Source: Segetibacter koreensis DSM 18137 | GTDB taxonomy: Bacteria; Bacteroidota; Bacteroidia; Chitinophagales; Chitinophagaceae | Direction: 5' to 3' | DNA: 64,000 bases | Assembly: GCF_000374045.1 (NCBI RefSeq) | Contig: NZ_KB893319.1 | Location: 62,170-126,169, forward strand | Part shown: positions 36,269 to 45,254 of the stretch, piece by piece | Numbering within the stretch: the first letter of the stretch is position 1 | Layout of the letters: each line of letters begins with the position of its first letter | Translations under genes and position numbers: made by a program | The notes under the pieces: generated by a model | Database searches by the model: none | Told to the model about the DNA's origin: nothing | Seen by the model: only the letters and a program-made list of their open reading frames with translations

Positions 36269-37462
36269 ATGTTTAAAACTTTATCGTCCAACGAGTCTAT
36301 TTCTTCTTCAAAGAAAAAAATTATTGTATTAGGAAGCGGGCCAAATCGCATTGGCCAGGGTATTGAATTCGATTATTGCTGCGTTCATGGTTTGATGGCT
36401 ATTAAAGAGTCTGGTTATGAGGCGATTATGGTCAATTGCAATCCTGAAACTGTAAGTACAGATTTTGATATTGCTGATAAATTATACTTTGAGCCTGTTT
36501 ACTGGGAGCACCTGTGGGAAATTATTGAGCTGGAACAACCGTATGGGGTTATTGTGCAGTTAGGTGGACAAACAGCATTGAAGCTTGCAAAGAAGTTACA
36601 TAAAAAAGGTGTAAGAATTATTGGAACTTCTTTTGATAACATGGATATAGCTGAAGATCGTGGTCGGTTTAGTGACCTTTTAAAAGAGTTAAATATTCCT
36701 TACCCTGAGTATGGAACCGCTTACACCGCGGAAGAGGCAATTGACGTGGCTAATAAAGTTGGTTACCCGGTATTGGTAAGACCTAGCTATGTTTTAGGTG
36801 GCCAAAGAATGCGTATTGTGATTAATGATGACGAAGTCGAAAAAGCGGTGGTAAGCCTGCTTAAACATATTCCAGATAATAAAATATTAATCGACCACTT
36901 TCTTGACCGCTGCCAGGAAGCTGAAGTAGACGCCATTTTTGATGGTGAAGACTTTCATGTGATGGGTGTAATGGAACATATTGAACCTGCAGGAATTCAT
37001 AGTGGCGATAGTAATGCGGTCTTACCTGCCTTTAATTTAACTCCACTGGTTATTACAACTATGGAGTATTACTCTGAGAAAATTGCACGGGCATTAAATA
37101 TAAAAGGACTTATCAACATTCAGTTTGCCATAAAAGACAATAAGGTTTATGTAATAGAAGCTAATCCCAGAGCTTCACGTACAACACCTTTTATAGCAAA
37201 AGCATACCAGATTCCTTATCTTAATATAGCTACAAAGGTGATGTTGGATGCTGCCAAACTTAAAGATTTTACCTTTGAGAAGAAGTTAACCGGCTTCGCC
37301 ATAAAGGAACCTGTTTTCAGTTTTGATAAATTCCCGGGAGTTAGTAAAGAATTAGGTCCTGAAATGAAAAGTACAGGAGAAGCAATACGCTTCATTAAAG
37401 ACCTGCGCGACCCTTACTTTCGTACTTTATATAAAGAAAGAAGCATGCATTTAAGCAAGTAA
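36269..37462 (+). CDS. carB: Carbamoyl-phosphate synthase large subunit, C-terminal half only
   Basis: The 397-residue protein is the second ATP-grasp unit of CarB, which makes carbamoyl phosphate from carbamate and ATP. It begins in the linker (SSNESISSSKKKIIVLG) and continues with GSGPNRIGQGIEFDYCCVH, NCNPETVSTDFDIAD, QLGGQTALKLAKKL, VLVRPSYVLGGQRM and EANPRASRTTPFIAKA. It ends FRTLYKERSMHLSK, as Bacteroidota CarB does. The first ATP-grasp half (about 540 residues) is absent; a TetR gene lies upstream. The frame is open and well conserved. It may be a split gene with a separate N-terminal partner, or a duplicated fragment. ATG 36269 is preferred; a TTG at 36230 is possible. Confidence 0.85.
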   Translation: MFKTLSSNESISSSKKKIIVLGSGPNRIGQGIEFDYCCVHGLMAIKESGYEAIMVNCNPETVSTDFDIADKLYFEPVYWEHLWEIIELEQPYGVIVQLGGQTALKLAKKLHKKGVRIIGTSFDNMDIAEDRGRFSDLLKELNIPYPEYGTAYTAEEAIDVANKVGYPVLVRPSYVLGGQRMRIVINDDEVEKAVVSLLKHIPDNKILIDHFLDRCQEAEVDAIFDGEDFHVMGVMEHIEPAGIHSGDSNAVLPAFNLTPLVITTMEYYSEKIARALNIKGLINIQFAIKDNKVYVIEANPRASRTTPFIAKAYQIPYLNIATKVMLDAAKLKDFTFEKKLTGFAIKEPVFSFDKFPGVSKELGPEMKSTGEAIRFIKDLRDPYFRTLYKERSMHLSK

Positions 37463-37473
37463 AAAAAGTTTAA

Positions 37474-37502
37474 CTGTGCTGCCTTGCGAAGAGGTGGCAC
37501 AG
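37474..37502 (+). terminator. Possible terminator after half carB
   Basis: CTGTGCTGCC (37474-37483) pairs with GGTGGCACAG (37493-37502) with two imperfect pairs. The T tract after it is weak. It lies 12 bp after the stop codon and just before comEC. Confidence 0.4.
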
Positions 37503-37514
37503 CTTTAACAGTTA

Positions 37515-39611
37515 ATGCTTGTAATGCCAGCCTATCAATTATATTTCTGGAAAAAAATACCTTTTGTAAGGCTAATTATTCCTTTAATAGCAGGTATACT
37601 ACTTCAATTTATTTTTGCTTTTTCTCCCTTTAACCTGCTAATTACAGCAGCGTTAGCAGTCTTGATAATTTTCGTTTTTTTCCTACTTCCTTTTGCTGTA
37701 AGGTTTACTCTTAGGTGGGTGCCCGGCATTTCTATAAATCTCTTACTTATTATAATTGGCGCATTTATCATTTATAATAAGGATATCACCAGGAAGCCAG
37801 GTTGGATAGGAAACCATACTACGGATAGTGTCTCAGTATTAGCGACTCTGCAGGAGCCATTAATTGAAAAAGCTAAAACATACAAAGCTTTAGCATCAGT
37901 TGAGGGTATTAATAGTAAGGATGGATGGAAAAACATAACGGGCAATGTGCTTATTTACTTCAGTAAAGACGGGATTAAGTCCAATTTGAAATATGGTTCG
38001 CAGGTATTGTTTTACAAATCGCCGCAGCAAATTAAAAACTCCGGTAATCCCGGCAGCTTTAATTACAAACAGTACAATGCGTTTCAGAATATCTATCACC
38101 AGGTCTTCTTAAAAAGTTCAGAATATGTTGTAACAAACACAACCAGGGAAAATGCTTTTAATAAATGGCTGTTGAATGTGCGATTTGCAGTTATAAAAAA
38201 ATTACGCCAATATATACAAGGAGATCGCGAAGCGGCTGTTGCGGAAGCTCTTCTTATTGGCTATCGAAATGATTTGGATAAAGACCTTGTGCAGGCTTAT
38301 AGCAATACCGGTGTTGTACATATCATCGCCATTTCTGGTTTGCATTTGGGTATGATTTACGGTGCCCTTATTTTTATGTTCAGGCCGTTTAAAAAGTTTT
38401 CATGTATAAAATGGTTAAAACCCATTTTTATCTTGTCTGTTCTGTGGGTTTTTACGGCACTTGCCGGCGGCGTGCCTTCCATTCTTCGCTCGGCTGTCAT
38501 GTTTTCTTTTATTGTTTTAGGTGAAGCGATAGACAGGAAATCTTCTATTTATAATACACTTGCTGCCTCAGCATCTGTTATGCTATGTATTAATCCTTAT
38601 TATTTATGGGATGTTGGATTTCAGCTTTCTTATGCAGCAGTTATCAGTATTGTAACATTTGCCAAACCTGTTTATAACTGGTTTTATATAAAAAATAAAA
38701 TACTTGATATTTTCTGGAAACTTACTTCTGTTACTATTGCTGCGCAAATACTTACCGTGCCGATTATCTTTTATGTTTTTCACCAGTTTTCTAACCTGTT
38801 TATAATAACCAATTGCATAATAGTTCCGTTATCATCTGTTATTTTATTTGCTGAATTAGCATTGCTTACAACATCCTTTATGCCTATAGCTGCAAAGCTT
38901 ATCGGCTTTATAACAAGCAGCATGCTTGCTTTTATGAATCGATTTATTGAATGGGTTAGCAGTTTCCCATTTGCCATTTACGATGGTATTCAAAACAATC
39001 TTTTGGAAACCTTTTTATTATATGTCTTTATTATTGGCATTTGTTACTGGTTATTGTACAAGAAAAAACAATCTTTATTTATTGGTTTATCCGCAATTCT
39101 TGTTTTTGTTATTGTTGATGCTTATGAAAATTTCATTTCAAGGCAGCAGCAGAAAGTGATTGTTTATAATATACCTCAGCATAATGCAATTGATTTTATC
39201 TCGGGAAAAAAATATGCTTTTGTGGGTGATACAACTTTATTGCATGATGAATACCTGCAAAATTTTCATTTAAAGCTATCAAGAACTCTGCACAGAATAA
39301 AACCTTTAAATAACTTAACAGGATTATATATGAGTTATCCTTTTGTTCAATTTCAAGGTAAAAGAATATTGTTGATAGATAAACCTTTAAAATTTAAAAG
39401 CCCTTCCAAAATTTTTCTTGACGCGATAGTTGTTTCACGTAATCCACGAATTTCTATTAGTGAGCTGGCTACTGTTTTTAATTGTAGACAGTTCATTTTC
39501 GATGCTTCTAACAGTACATGGAAAATCAGTCAATGGAAAAAAGATTGTGACAGCTTACATTTGCGAAATTATTCAACACCTGACCAAGGTGCCTTTGAAT
39601 TAAATTTATAA
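37515..39611 (+). CDS. comEC: ComEC/Rec2-family competence membrane protein
   Basis: ComEC forms the inner membrane channel for single-stranded DNA in natural transformation. The 698-residue protein has an N-terminal FWKKIPFVRLIIPLIAGILLQF typical of Bacteroidota ComEC, then a soluble segment. The ComEC core carries GVVHIIAISGLHLGMIYG and RSAVMFSFIVLGEAIDRKSSIYNTLAASA. About ten membrane segments can be seen. The C-terminus (about 545-698) has lost the histidine-rich metallo-beta-lactamase motif (HxHxDH) found in many ComEC proteins. ATG at 37515 is used; ATG 37524 is also possible. Other competence genes are not in the window. Confidence 0.85.
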   Translation: MLVMPAYQLYFWKKIPFVRLIIPLIAGILLQFIFAFSPFNLLITAALAVLIIFVFFLLPFAVRFTLRWVPGISINLLLIIIGAFIIYNKDITRKPGWIGNHTTDSVSVLATLQEPLIEKAKTYKALASVEGINSKDGWKNITGNVLIYFSKDGIKSNLKYGSQVLFYKSPQQIKNSGNPGSFNYKQYNAFQNIYHQVFLKSSEYVVTNTTRENAFNKWLLNVRFAVIKKLRQYIQGDREAAVAEALLIGYRNDLDKDLVQAYSNTGVVHIIAISGLHLGMIYGALIFMFRPFKKFSCIKWLKPIFILSVLWVFTALAGGVPSILRSAVMFSFIVLGEAIDRKSSIYNTLAASASVMLCINPYYLWDVGFQLSYAAVISIVTFAKPVYNWFYIKNKILDIFWKLTSVTIAAQILTVPIIFYVFHQFSNLFIITNCIIVPLSSVILFAELALLTTSFMPIAAKLIGFITSSMLAFMNRFIEWVSSFPFAIYDGIQNNLLETFLLYVFIIGICYWLLYKKKQSLFIGLSAILVFVIVDAYENFISRQQQKVIVYNIPQHNAIDFISGKKYAFVGDTTLLHDEYLQNFHLKLSRTLHRIKPLNNLTGLYMSYPFVQFQGKRILLIDKPLKFKSPSKIFLDAIVVSRNPRISISELATVFNCRQFIFDASNSTWKISQWKKDCDSLHLRNYSTPDQGAFELNL

Positions 39612-39649
39612 TAAAAGGTAAAAACTGCATCAACAGAATTACTAAAGTT

Positions 39650-39666
39650 GAACGGAGCGTCGCAAC
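39650..39666 (+). repeat. Dispersed intergenic element, copy 2
   Basis: GAACGGAGCGTCGCAAC, identical to 18459-18475. It lies in the 118-bp gap between comEC and purH. Confidence 0.6.
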
Positions 39667-39729
39667 GATGTTTAACAGGAGTTTGCTCTGCTGGTGAACA
39701 AAAAAATTTCATTAGTCAATCTGCAAATC

Positions 39730-41265
39730 ATGCAAAAGAAAATACAATCTGCACTTATTTCAGTTTTTTATAAAGAAGGTTTGGACATCATTGCCCGAAA
39801 GCTGCAAGAGCTGGGAATAACTATTTATTCTACGGGCGGTACGGAAAAATTTATTAAAGATCTCGGTATTCGGTGTGTTGCGGTTGAAAGTTTAACTACT
39901 TATCCTTCTATATTGGGAGGGCGGGTAAAGACGCTGCACCCGGCGGTATTTGGTGGAATTTTGGGTAGGCGAGACCTGGAGCAGGATGTGCAGGAAATGA
40001 AGCAATACAACATTCCCGAAATTGATCTGGTAATTGTTGACTTATACCCGTTTGAGGAAACCCTTGCATCTACAACAGATGAAAAGAAAATAATTGAGAA
40101 AATTGATATTGGCGGACCTTCTATGATACGCGCGGCAGCTAAAAACTTTAAGGACCTTGTAGTTGTTGCTGCGAAAGATGACTATGCAGCGCTGGAGAAA
40201 TTGCTGGGCGAACAAAACGGTGAAACAACGATTGAGCAACGCAGGCAGTTTGCGGCAAAAGCGTTTGAAATTGTGATGAAGTACGATATCGCTATCAGTA
40301 ATTATTTCAATCCTGGTAAAGCACTTTCTACCGAAGTTGCAACACAAAAAAAGTCTTTGCGGTATGGTGAAAATCCACACCAACAAGCAGTTTTTGAAGG
40401 TGATTTGGGTGAAGTCTTTACTCAATTGCATGGTAAAGAATTATCTTACAATAACCTGGTAGATGTGGGTGCTGCAATAGAATTGATTAAAGAATTTGAG
40501 GCATACCCAACAGAAGGAGAACAAGCAGATTCGGTGTTTGCCATTATAAAACATACCAATGTTTGTGGTATTGCATCACGAGCTACAGTGAAAGAAGCGT
40601 GGGACGCGGCATTGGCAGGTGACCCTGAAAGTGCATTTGGTGGTGTACTGGTTTGTAACGGTGAAATTGACAAGGCAACCGCAGAAGCTATTAATGAAAT
40701 TTTCTTTGAGGTATTGATTGCTTATGATTTTTCGCCAGAGGCATTAGAAATATTGAAAAAGAAAAAAAATAAGATCCTTTTGCAATTAACAGGCTCAGTA
40801 GAAACAAAAGAGCAGTTTAAATCTGTCGTAAACGGCGTTTTAAAACAGGATAGCGATATAGGAAATTTTATAGAATGGAATGAAGTGGGAGGCAGAGCCA
40901 CTACAGCATCTGAAAGAGCAGATCTGGAATTTGCTAATATTGTATGCAAACATCTAAAAAGTAATGCGATAGCCCTTGTAAAAAATAAGCAGTTGGTTGG
41001 CAAAGGCTGCGGGCAAACAAGTCGTATTGATGCAGTGCGCCAATCAATAGAAAAGGCAAAACAATTTAAATTTGATTTAAACGGTGCTGTATTGGCTTCT
41101 GACGCATTTTTCCCGTTTAACGATAGTGTGCAGATTGCACATGCCGAAGGTATTGAAGTATTCATTCAACCTGGAGGCTCAATAAGAGATAAAGACAGTA
41201 TAGATTATTGTGTGGAAAATAACCTGGCAATGGTGTTTACAGCAATGCGACATTTTAAGCATTAA
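39730..41265 (+). CDS. purH: Bifunctional AICAR transformylase/IMP cyclohydrolase
   Basis: PurH carries out the last two steps of purine synthesis: formylation of AICAR and ring closure to IMP. The 511-residue protein starts at ATG 39730 (MQKKIQSALISVFYKEGL). The N-terminal cyclohydrolase has STGGT and GGRVKTLHPAVFGGILGRR. The transformylase half has LRYGENPHQQA, SYNNLVD, IKHTNVCG and a closing region with GGSIRDKDSIDYC. Both halves are complete. A GTG upstream at 39694 is in frame but lacks family similarity. The gene is convergent with the polysaccharide deacetylase, with a palindromic terminator between them. Confidence 0.96.
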   Translation: MQKKIQSALISVFYKEGLDIIARKLQELGITIYSTGGTEKFIKDLGIRCVAVESLTTYPSILGGRVKTLHPAVFGGILGRRDLEQDVQEMKQYNIPEIDLVIVDLYPFEETLASTTDEKKIIEKIDIGGPSMIRAAAKNFKDLVVVAAKDDYAALEKLLGEQNGETTIEQRRQFAAKAFEIVMKYDIAISNYFNPGKALSTEVATQKKSLRYGENPHQQAVFEGDLGEVFTQLHGKELSYNNLVDVGAAIELIKEFEAYPTEGEQADSVFAIIKHTNVCGIASRATVKEAWDAALAGDPESAFGGVLVCNGEIDKATAEAINEIFFEVLIAYDFSPEALEILKKKKNKILLQLTGSVETKEQFKSVVNGVLKQDSDIGNFIEWNEVGGRATTASERADLEFANIVCKHLKSNAIALVKNKQLVGKGCGQTSRIDAVRQSIEKAKQFKFDLNGAVLASDAFFPFNDSVQIAHAEGIEVFIQPGGSIRDKDSIDYCVENNLAMVFTAMRHFKH

Positions 41266-41293
41266 TTGTCTGAACCGCATTTTGAATGAACTG

Positions 41294-41339
41294 GGATTTT
41301 AAGGAAATGATGAACTAATTGTAATTTTCCTTAAAATCC
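41294..41339. terminator. Long palindromic terminator between purH and deacetylase
   Basis: GGATTTTAAGGAAA-type stem (41294 on) pairs perfectly over about 14 bases with TTTCCTTAAAATCC (41326-41339). The right arm contains the last codons and stop of the deacetylase gene. Confidence 0.7.
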
Positions 41340-42644
41340 TTCAATTTCTTCCATTATTGTTCGATAAGCTTCTCGCCAACCTGTAAACATTTTATCAGTT
41401 CCTAAAAAGTGATTGTGCCAGATTGTTATAAATAATCCGTTTACTTCTTTTATTATTTTGTCGTAATATTTCATCTCGGCTAACGCTTCTTCAGGGCCAT
41501 AATGTTGTTCGTAATAGGAATTGGCATCCATGTAACAAAAAGGATAAATAGTTAGAGAAGTAGTTTCTTCCTTTTGTAAATCGTACCAGGAATAAGGCAG
41601 GCAGTAGGAAGCCCTGAAGCCATTAATGCTGCCGTAACCCATTGAATAATCTTCTTCAATTTCAGCATTAATTAATCTTCTGTACGTGTCAGGCAAAGTG
41701 ATGCGGATATAATGTTGCCTGCTTTTGTTTGCTTTCTTACCGGTAATTTTTTCAAGTATTTTTATTTCCTCTTGTAATAATTGTGGTTTATCCCCGCTTT
41801 GCCACGAAGGATGAATTCCTACCTCATATTTTGCTTTGTGGTGTTGAATTAAATTTTGTAATTCTTTTTTTCGGGGAAGAATGTTTTTATCATACCCTTT
41901 ATTCAGCCGCGCTAATAGAAAAAAATACAACGGCTTACACTTGTGTTCCTCATGTAACTCATCTAACCATTTGTAACTGTCAAAAGGGTCTGTTTTATTT
42001 CCTAACAAAACCTGTATCCTTTCTTGTGCTTTTGACCATTTATTATTTACCATTGACTTTAGCAAGCCCCCTGCATTTCGTTGCCAGCCTTTGTTGACAA
42101 AACTCCACGCTATATCAATATCATAAGTAGGTAGAAAGTGAAAGATTTGAGGGGTGAGGTGCAGAGCAGGAAACTTTCTAAGTAACTCTTTTTTAAATGA
42201 TTGCAACCACAGGTTTACTAAAGGAAGCTTTAAAAAATCTTCTTTGAATGCGATGCTGTTTTCGTGCGCATACCTTCCGTAGACGTCTGGTTTATAGGGC
42301 AGGTATTCTTCATAACGAGTTATTAAATAAAAAGATGCCGCGAAAATGTCGAAAGGAAAGTCACCTTCAGGAGTTTTAAAAAAAGCTTTTGATTTGTTTG
42401 CTTCAAAACAATCTATTTTCTGTGCTTTTATTTCTTTTTCAAACAATAAATCGACAGGCTTTATCCAGAATTCACCTTCTGAAATTTGTATATCAGAATA
42501 ATTAATCTTAGCGCTTGTTGCCTCTTTAAAAAAAGTGTTATCAGTTGTAAGCTTATAATCGTTAATACCTATAGCATGTAATAAGGTAGAAAAAATATAA
42601 TCTACCCGTGTTGAATGAACTTGGGTATAAACAAGTAGCTGCAT
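41331..42644 (-). CDS. Polysaccharide deacetylase-family protein
   Basis: A 437-residue protein of a Bacteroidota family annotated as polysaccharide deacetylase. An N-terminal region (about 1-155, with FPFDIFAASFYLITRYEEYLP) precedes a NodB-like region with FLPTYDIDIAWSF, EVGIHPSWQSGDKPQLLQEE and RASYCLPYSWYDL. The TYDID motif supplies the metal-binding acid residues and the GIHPS motif a histidine. The family removes N- or O-acetyl groups from glycans, but this branch has no proven substrate. No signal peptide is seen. ATG at 42644 was chosen over the TTG three bases upstream. lutB ends 93 bp upstream on the same strand. Confidence 0.75.
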   Translation of the reverse strand: MQLLVYTQVHSTRVDYIFSTLLHAIGINDYKLTTDNTFFKEATSAKINYSDIQISEGEFWIKPVDLLFEKEIKAQKIDCFEANKSKAFFKTPEGDFPFDIFAASFYLITRYEEYLPYKPDVYGRYAHENSIAFKEDFLKLPLVNLWLQSFKKELLRKFPALHLTPQIFHFLPTYDIDIAWSFVNKGWQRNAGGLLKSMVNNKWSKAQERIQVLLGNKTDPFDSYKWLDELHEEHKCKPLYFFLLARLNKGYDKNILPRKKELQNLIQHHKAKYEVGIHPSWQSGDKPQLLQEEIKILEKITGKKANKSRQHYIRITLPDTYRRLINAEIEEDYSMGYGSINGFRASYCLPYSWYDLQKEETTSLTIYPFCYMDANSYYEQHYGPEEALAEMKYYDKIIKEVNGLFITIWHNHFLGTDKMFTGWREAYRTIMEEIEGF

Positions 42645-42737
42645 CAAAAATTTTTAGAGATGCGGTTAAAATTACTAACAACGAATGAATGGGATGCTAT
42701 GAAGGTATAACTAATGGGTTTCAGCTTGACGAAAAAG

Positions 42738-44120
42738 CTATTTCCCGTTTGCATTTCTTTCTTCCCACAACTGGTTGAAGGTTTTCTCACTGAAATTAAG
42801 ATTACTTCGGTGCGTTGTCCAGCTTTTAAAAATTTTATTTATAACAAAATTCTTCATTTTTCCACTGCCCATGTTCATCATCTTCCGGCTGAGGCTTGCA
42901 GCCTTCCATCCTTTCCAGGCAACTTTTTCTCCTAATGATGCCATCCCAAATTCAACTGCTTCATGGCGGTTTTCAAGCAATAATTCATGAAGGTTTATTC
43001 TTACCGGGCAAACCTCGGTACAGTTTCCGCATAATGATGAGGCGTAGCTTAAATGTTTGTACTCATCCATGTCTTTTAAATGCGGGGTAATAACACTTCC
43101 GATCGGGCCGCTGTAAGTTGTTTCATAAGCGTGCCCTCCAATGTTTTTATACACCGGGCAGGCATTGAGACATGCACCACAGCGGATGCAATACAACGCT
43201 TCTCTTGTTTTAGCATTTTCAAGCAACTTGGTGCGCCCATTATCGAGCAATATCACATACATTTCTTCGGGACCATCAGTCTCTCCCTGCTGCTTTGGTC
43301 CGCATACAATAGTATTATATACAGTTACCCGTTGTCCAGTACCATAAGTAGAAAGTAATGGCCAAAACAAACCAAGGTCAGCCATTGTAGGAATGACTTT
43401 TTCAATACCTACTACTACTATATGTGTTTTCGGAAATGCACAGCTTAGTCGTCCGTTACCTTCATTTTCTGTAATAGCAATGCCACCTATGTCTGAGATA
43501 ATAAAGTTTGCCCCGGTTACGCCCACTTCTGCCTGGATGAATTTTTCTCTTAGCTTCTTACGTGCAACCAATGTTACTTGTTCGGGCGTAAGATTAGAAG
43601 GTGTTCCCAGTTTTTCAGCAAAAAGTTTGGCAACATCTTCCTTGCTCTTGTGCATTGCGGGAGTTACAATATGGTAAGGGGGCTCTTCGTCTAGTTGCTG
43701 AATATATTCACCCAAATCTGTTTCTACACTTTCTATGCCCTGCTTTTCTAAAAATTTATTTAAATGAATTTCCTCGGTTACCATGCTTTTGCTCTTCACA
43801 ACCGTCTTGCAGTTTTTTTCTGTACAAATTTTGCCAATTTCATCTAAAGCCTGCTCAGACGTTTCTGCCCATATTACTTTGCCTCCCCGTTTGGTAAACA
43901 GCATTTCAAATTGTTCCAGTTGTTGGTCAAGCGTTTCAATTGCCCGCCATTTTGCATTTTTTGCTCTTTCCCTTGCAACCATCAATTCAGAAAACTGCTG
44001 CTTACCAATAGGAACTACTGCGTTGTATTTGCTTATATTAAAATTAATCTTTCGTCGGTGTTCGTAATCAGCCGCCTTAACCGTGCTTTTTGCATTAAAC
44101 GATTGGGAAGTTTCGGTCAT
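42738..44120 (-). CDS. lutB: Iron-sulfur lactate utilisation protein LutB
   Basis: A 460-residue LUD-domain iron-sulfur protein. The N-terminal three quarters carry SDIGGIAITENEGNGRLSC. Two [4Fe-4S] motifs follow: CIRCGACLNACPVY and CGNCTEVCPVRINLHELL. In Bacillus, LutA, LutB and LutC together oxidise L-lactate to pyruvate. LutA and LutC are not in the window, so the lutABC operon is not intact here. It could also serve another dehydrogenase. The start MTETSQSFNAKSTVKAADY is ATG. It is on the same strand as the deacetylase downstream and the phosphatase upstream. Confidence 0.88.
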   Translation of the reverse strand: MTETSQSFNAKSTVKAADYEHRRKINFNISKYNAVVPIGKQQFSELMVARERAKNAKWRAIETLDQQLEQFEMLFTKRGGKVIWAETSEQALDEIGKICTEKNCKTVVKSKSMVTEEIHLNKFLEKQGIESVETDLGEYIQQLDEEPPYHIVTPAMHKSKEDVAKLFAEKLGTPSNLTPEQVTLVARKKLREKFIQAEVGVTGANFIISDIGGIAITENEGNGRLSCAFPKTHIVVVGIEKVIPTMADLGLFWPLLSTYGTGQRVTVYNTIVCGPKQQGETDGPEEMYVILLDNGRTKLLENAKTREALYCIRCGACLNACPVYKNIGGHAYETTYSGPIGSVITPHLKDMDEYKHLSYASSLCGNCTEVCPVRINLHELLLENRHEAVEFGMASLGEKVAWKGWKAASLSRKMMNMGSGKMKNFVINKIFKSWTTHRSNLNFSEKTFNQLWEERNANGK

Positions 44121-44276
44121 AATAGTAAAGTCGTTTAGCCACTACCCTTAACAGTAATAGTTGAATGTATGATATGAATTAACTAAATTAAACAAAAGGT
44201 GAACATGAATGTAAAAATTGCCCCGAAACTATAAAATGAGGAAGGTTAGCGGTACGATATATTTAAAGGTAAATGT

Positions 44277-45011
44277 TTACTTCTCGATTGTAAGAAGAAG
44301 TTCTTTTTTATTAATACGTTCTATTTCGTTTAAAACTGCAAGTGATAATACAAGCCATAGTAAACCCAATGAAAAACCCGCAACCACGTCACTTGCATAA
44401 TGAAGCCGCAAATATATACGACTGAGACCGATGAAGAATATAACGAATAACAATACCAAAGCAAACGAATAACGTGCTACTTTGTTTTCAACTCTTTTGG
44501 ATGAGATATAAATTAAGAGGCCATAAAAAGTAAAACTCATAAGTGCATGGCCACTTGGAAAGCTAAGCCCTTTTGCCTTTTCGAGCAATGGGGCAAGTGG
44601 CCTTTCGCGATGGAAGAATTGTTTTAGCACAAGCATCAAGACTAAACTGCTTAAAGAAATGACAGGAATTTTAATAGAAAACCATCTTTTTTTAATAAGT
44701 AGAAAATATAAGATCAGTACAATATTAGCAGGTATTAGAAAATAATGAGATCCAAGAAATGAGAAAAATTGCATTACGTCAGTGTTAACGTTATTTACAT
44801 GTTTTTTTAAGAGTCGAAATACGTCTTTATCAAATTTTTGTCGTTTTTCTAAAAATACCATGTTGGTAATAAATCCGAAAGTAACAAGAGCAGTAAAAAA
44901 AGCTGCCAGCGCTGCAGCTAACTCAAGAGACAACCAACCAATTCTTCCCAAAAAGCTTTTAATACTTTTTTTTAAACGCCGGGTCATACTGCTACTTCTC
45001 CTTATAGACAT
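44277..45011 (-). CDS. PAP2-family membrane phosphatase
   Basis: A 244-residue integral membrane protein of the PAP2/phosphatidic acid phosphatase family. The three active-site motifs are present: KQFFHRERP, PSGHALMSF, and SRIYLRLHYASDVVAG with the catalytic histidine. About five to six hydrophobic segments surround them. The family hydrolyses lipid phosphates such as undecaprenyl pyrophosphate, phosphatidic acid or phosphatidylglycerol phosphate at the outer face of the inner membrane. The substrate here cannot be told. ATG 45011 is used; ATG 44987 (MTRRLKK) is also possible. Confidence 0.88.
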   Translation of the reverse strand: MSIRRSSSMTRRLKKSIKSFLGRIGWLSLELAAALAAFFTALVTFGFITNMVFLEKRQKFDKDVFRLLKKHVNNVNTDVMQFFSFLGSHYFLIPANIVLILYFLLIKKRWFSIKIPVISLSSLVLMLVLKQFFHRERPLAPLLEKAKGLSFPSGHALMSFTFYGLLIYISSKRVENKVARYSFALVLLFVIFFIGLSRIYLRLHYASDVVAGFSLGLLWLVLSLAVLNEIERINKKELLLTIEK

Positions 45012-45254
45012 CGTATTCCTGATGTCAATATTTAGTTTAATTACTATTATTTATTCAGATTAAATAATGATAACCATCATCGTTGCCAATTATTAATAAA
45101 AATGTGCTACCATTGTTTGGTATTCTTTAATCACCCTAAACATTCTACAACAATTATCCATCCAAACACGATTGCCATGTTTTTTTGAGCTAAAAGTGTT
45201 TAAAATTGTTTTTTGGCACGGTTGTGGTTTTTGCGCTATAAAAAAACTGTAAGT

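Noticed and set aside
43080-43358. Open frames antisense to lutB
   Set aside because: The overlapping lutB frame carries both ferredoxin motifs; the antisense frames have none.
45205-45240. TTGGCACG...TTTTTGC as a sigma54 promoter of the META gene
   Set aside because: The distance between GG and GC is 16 bases where sigma54 needs about 10, so the site does not fit.
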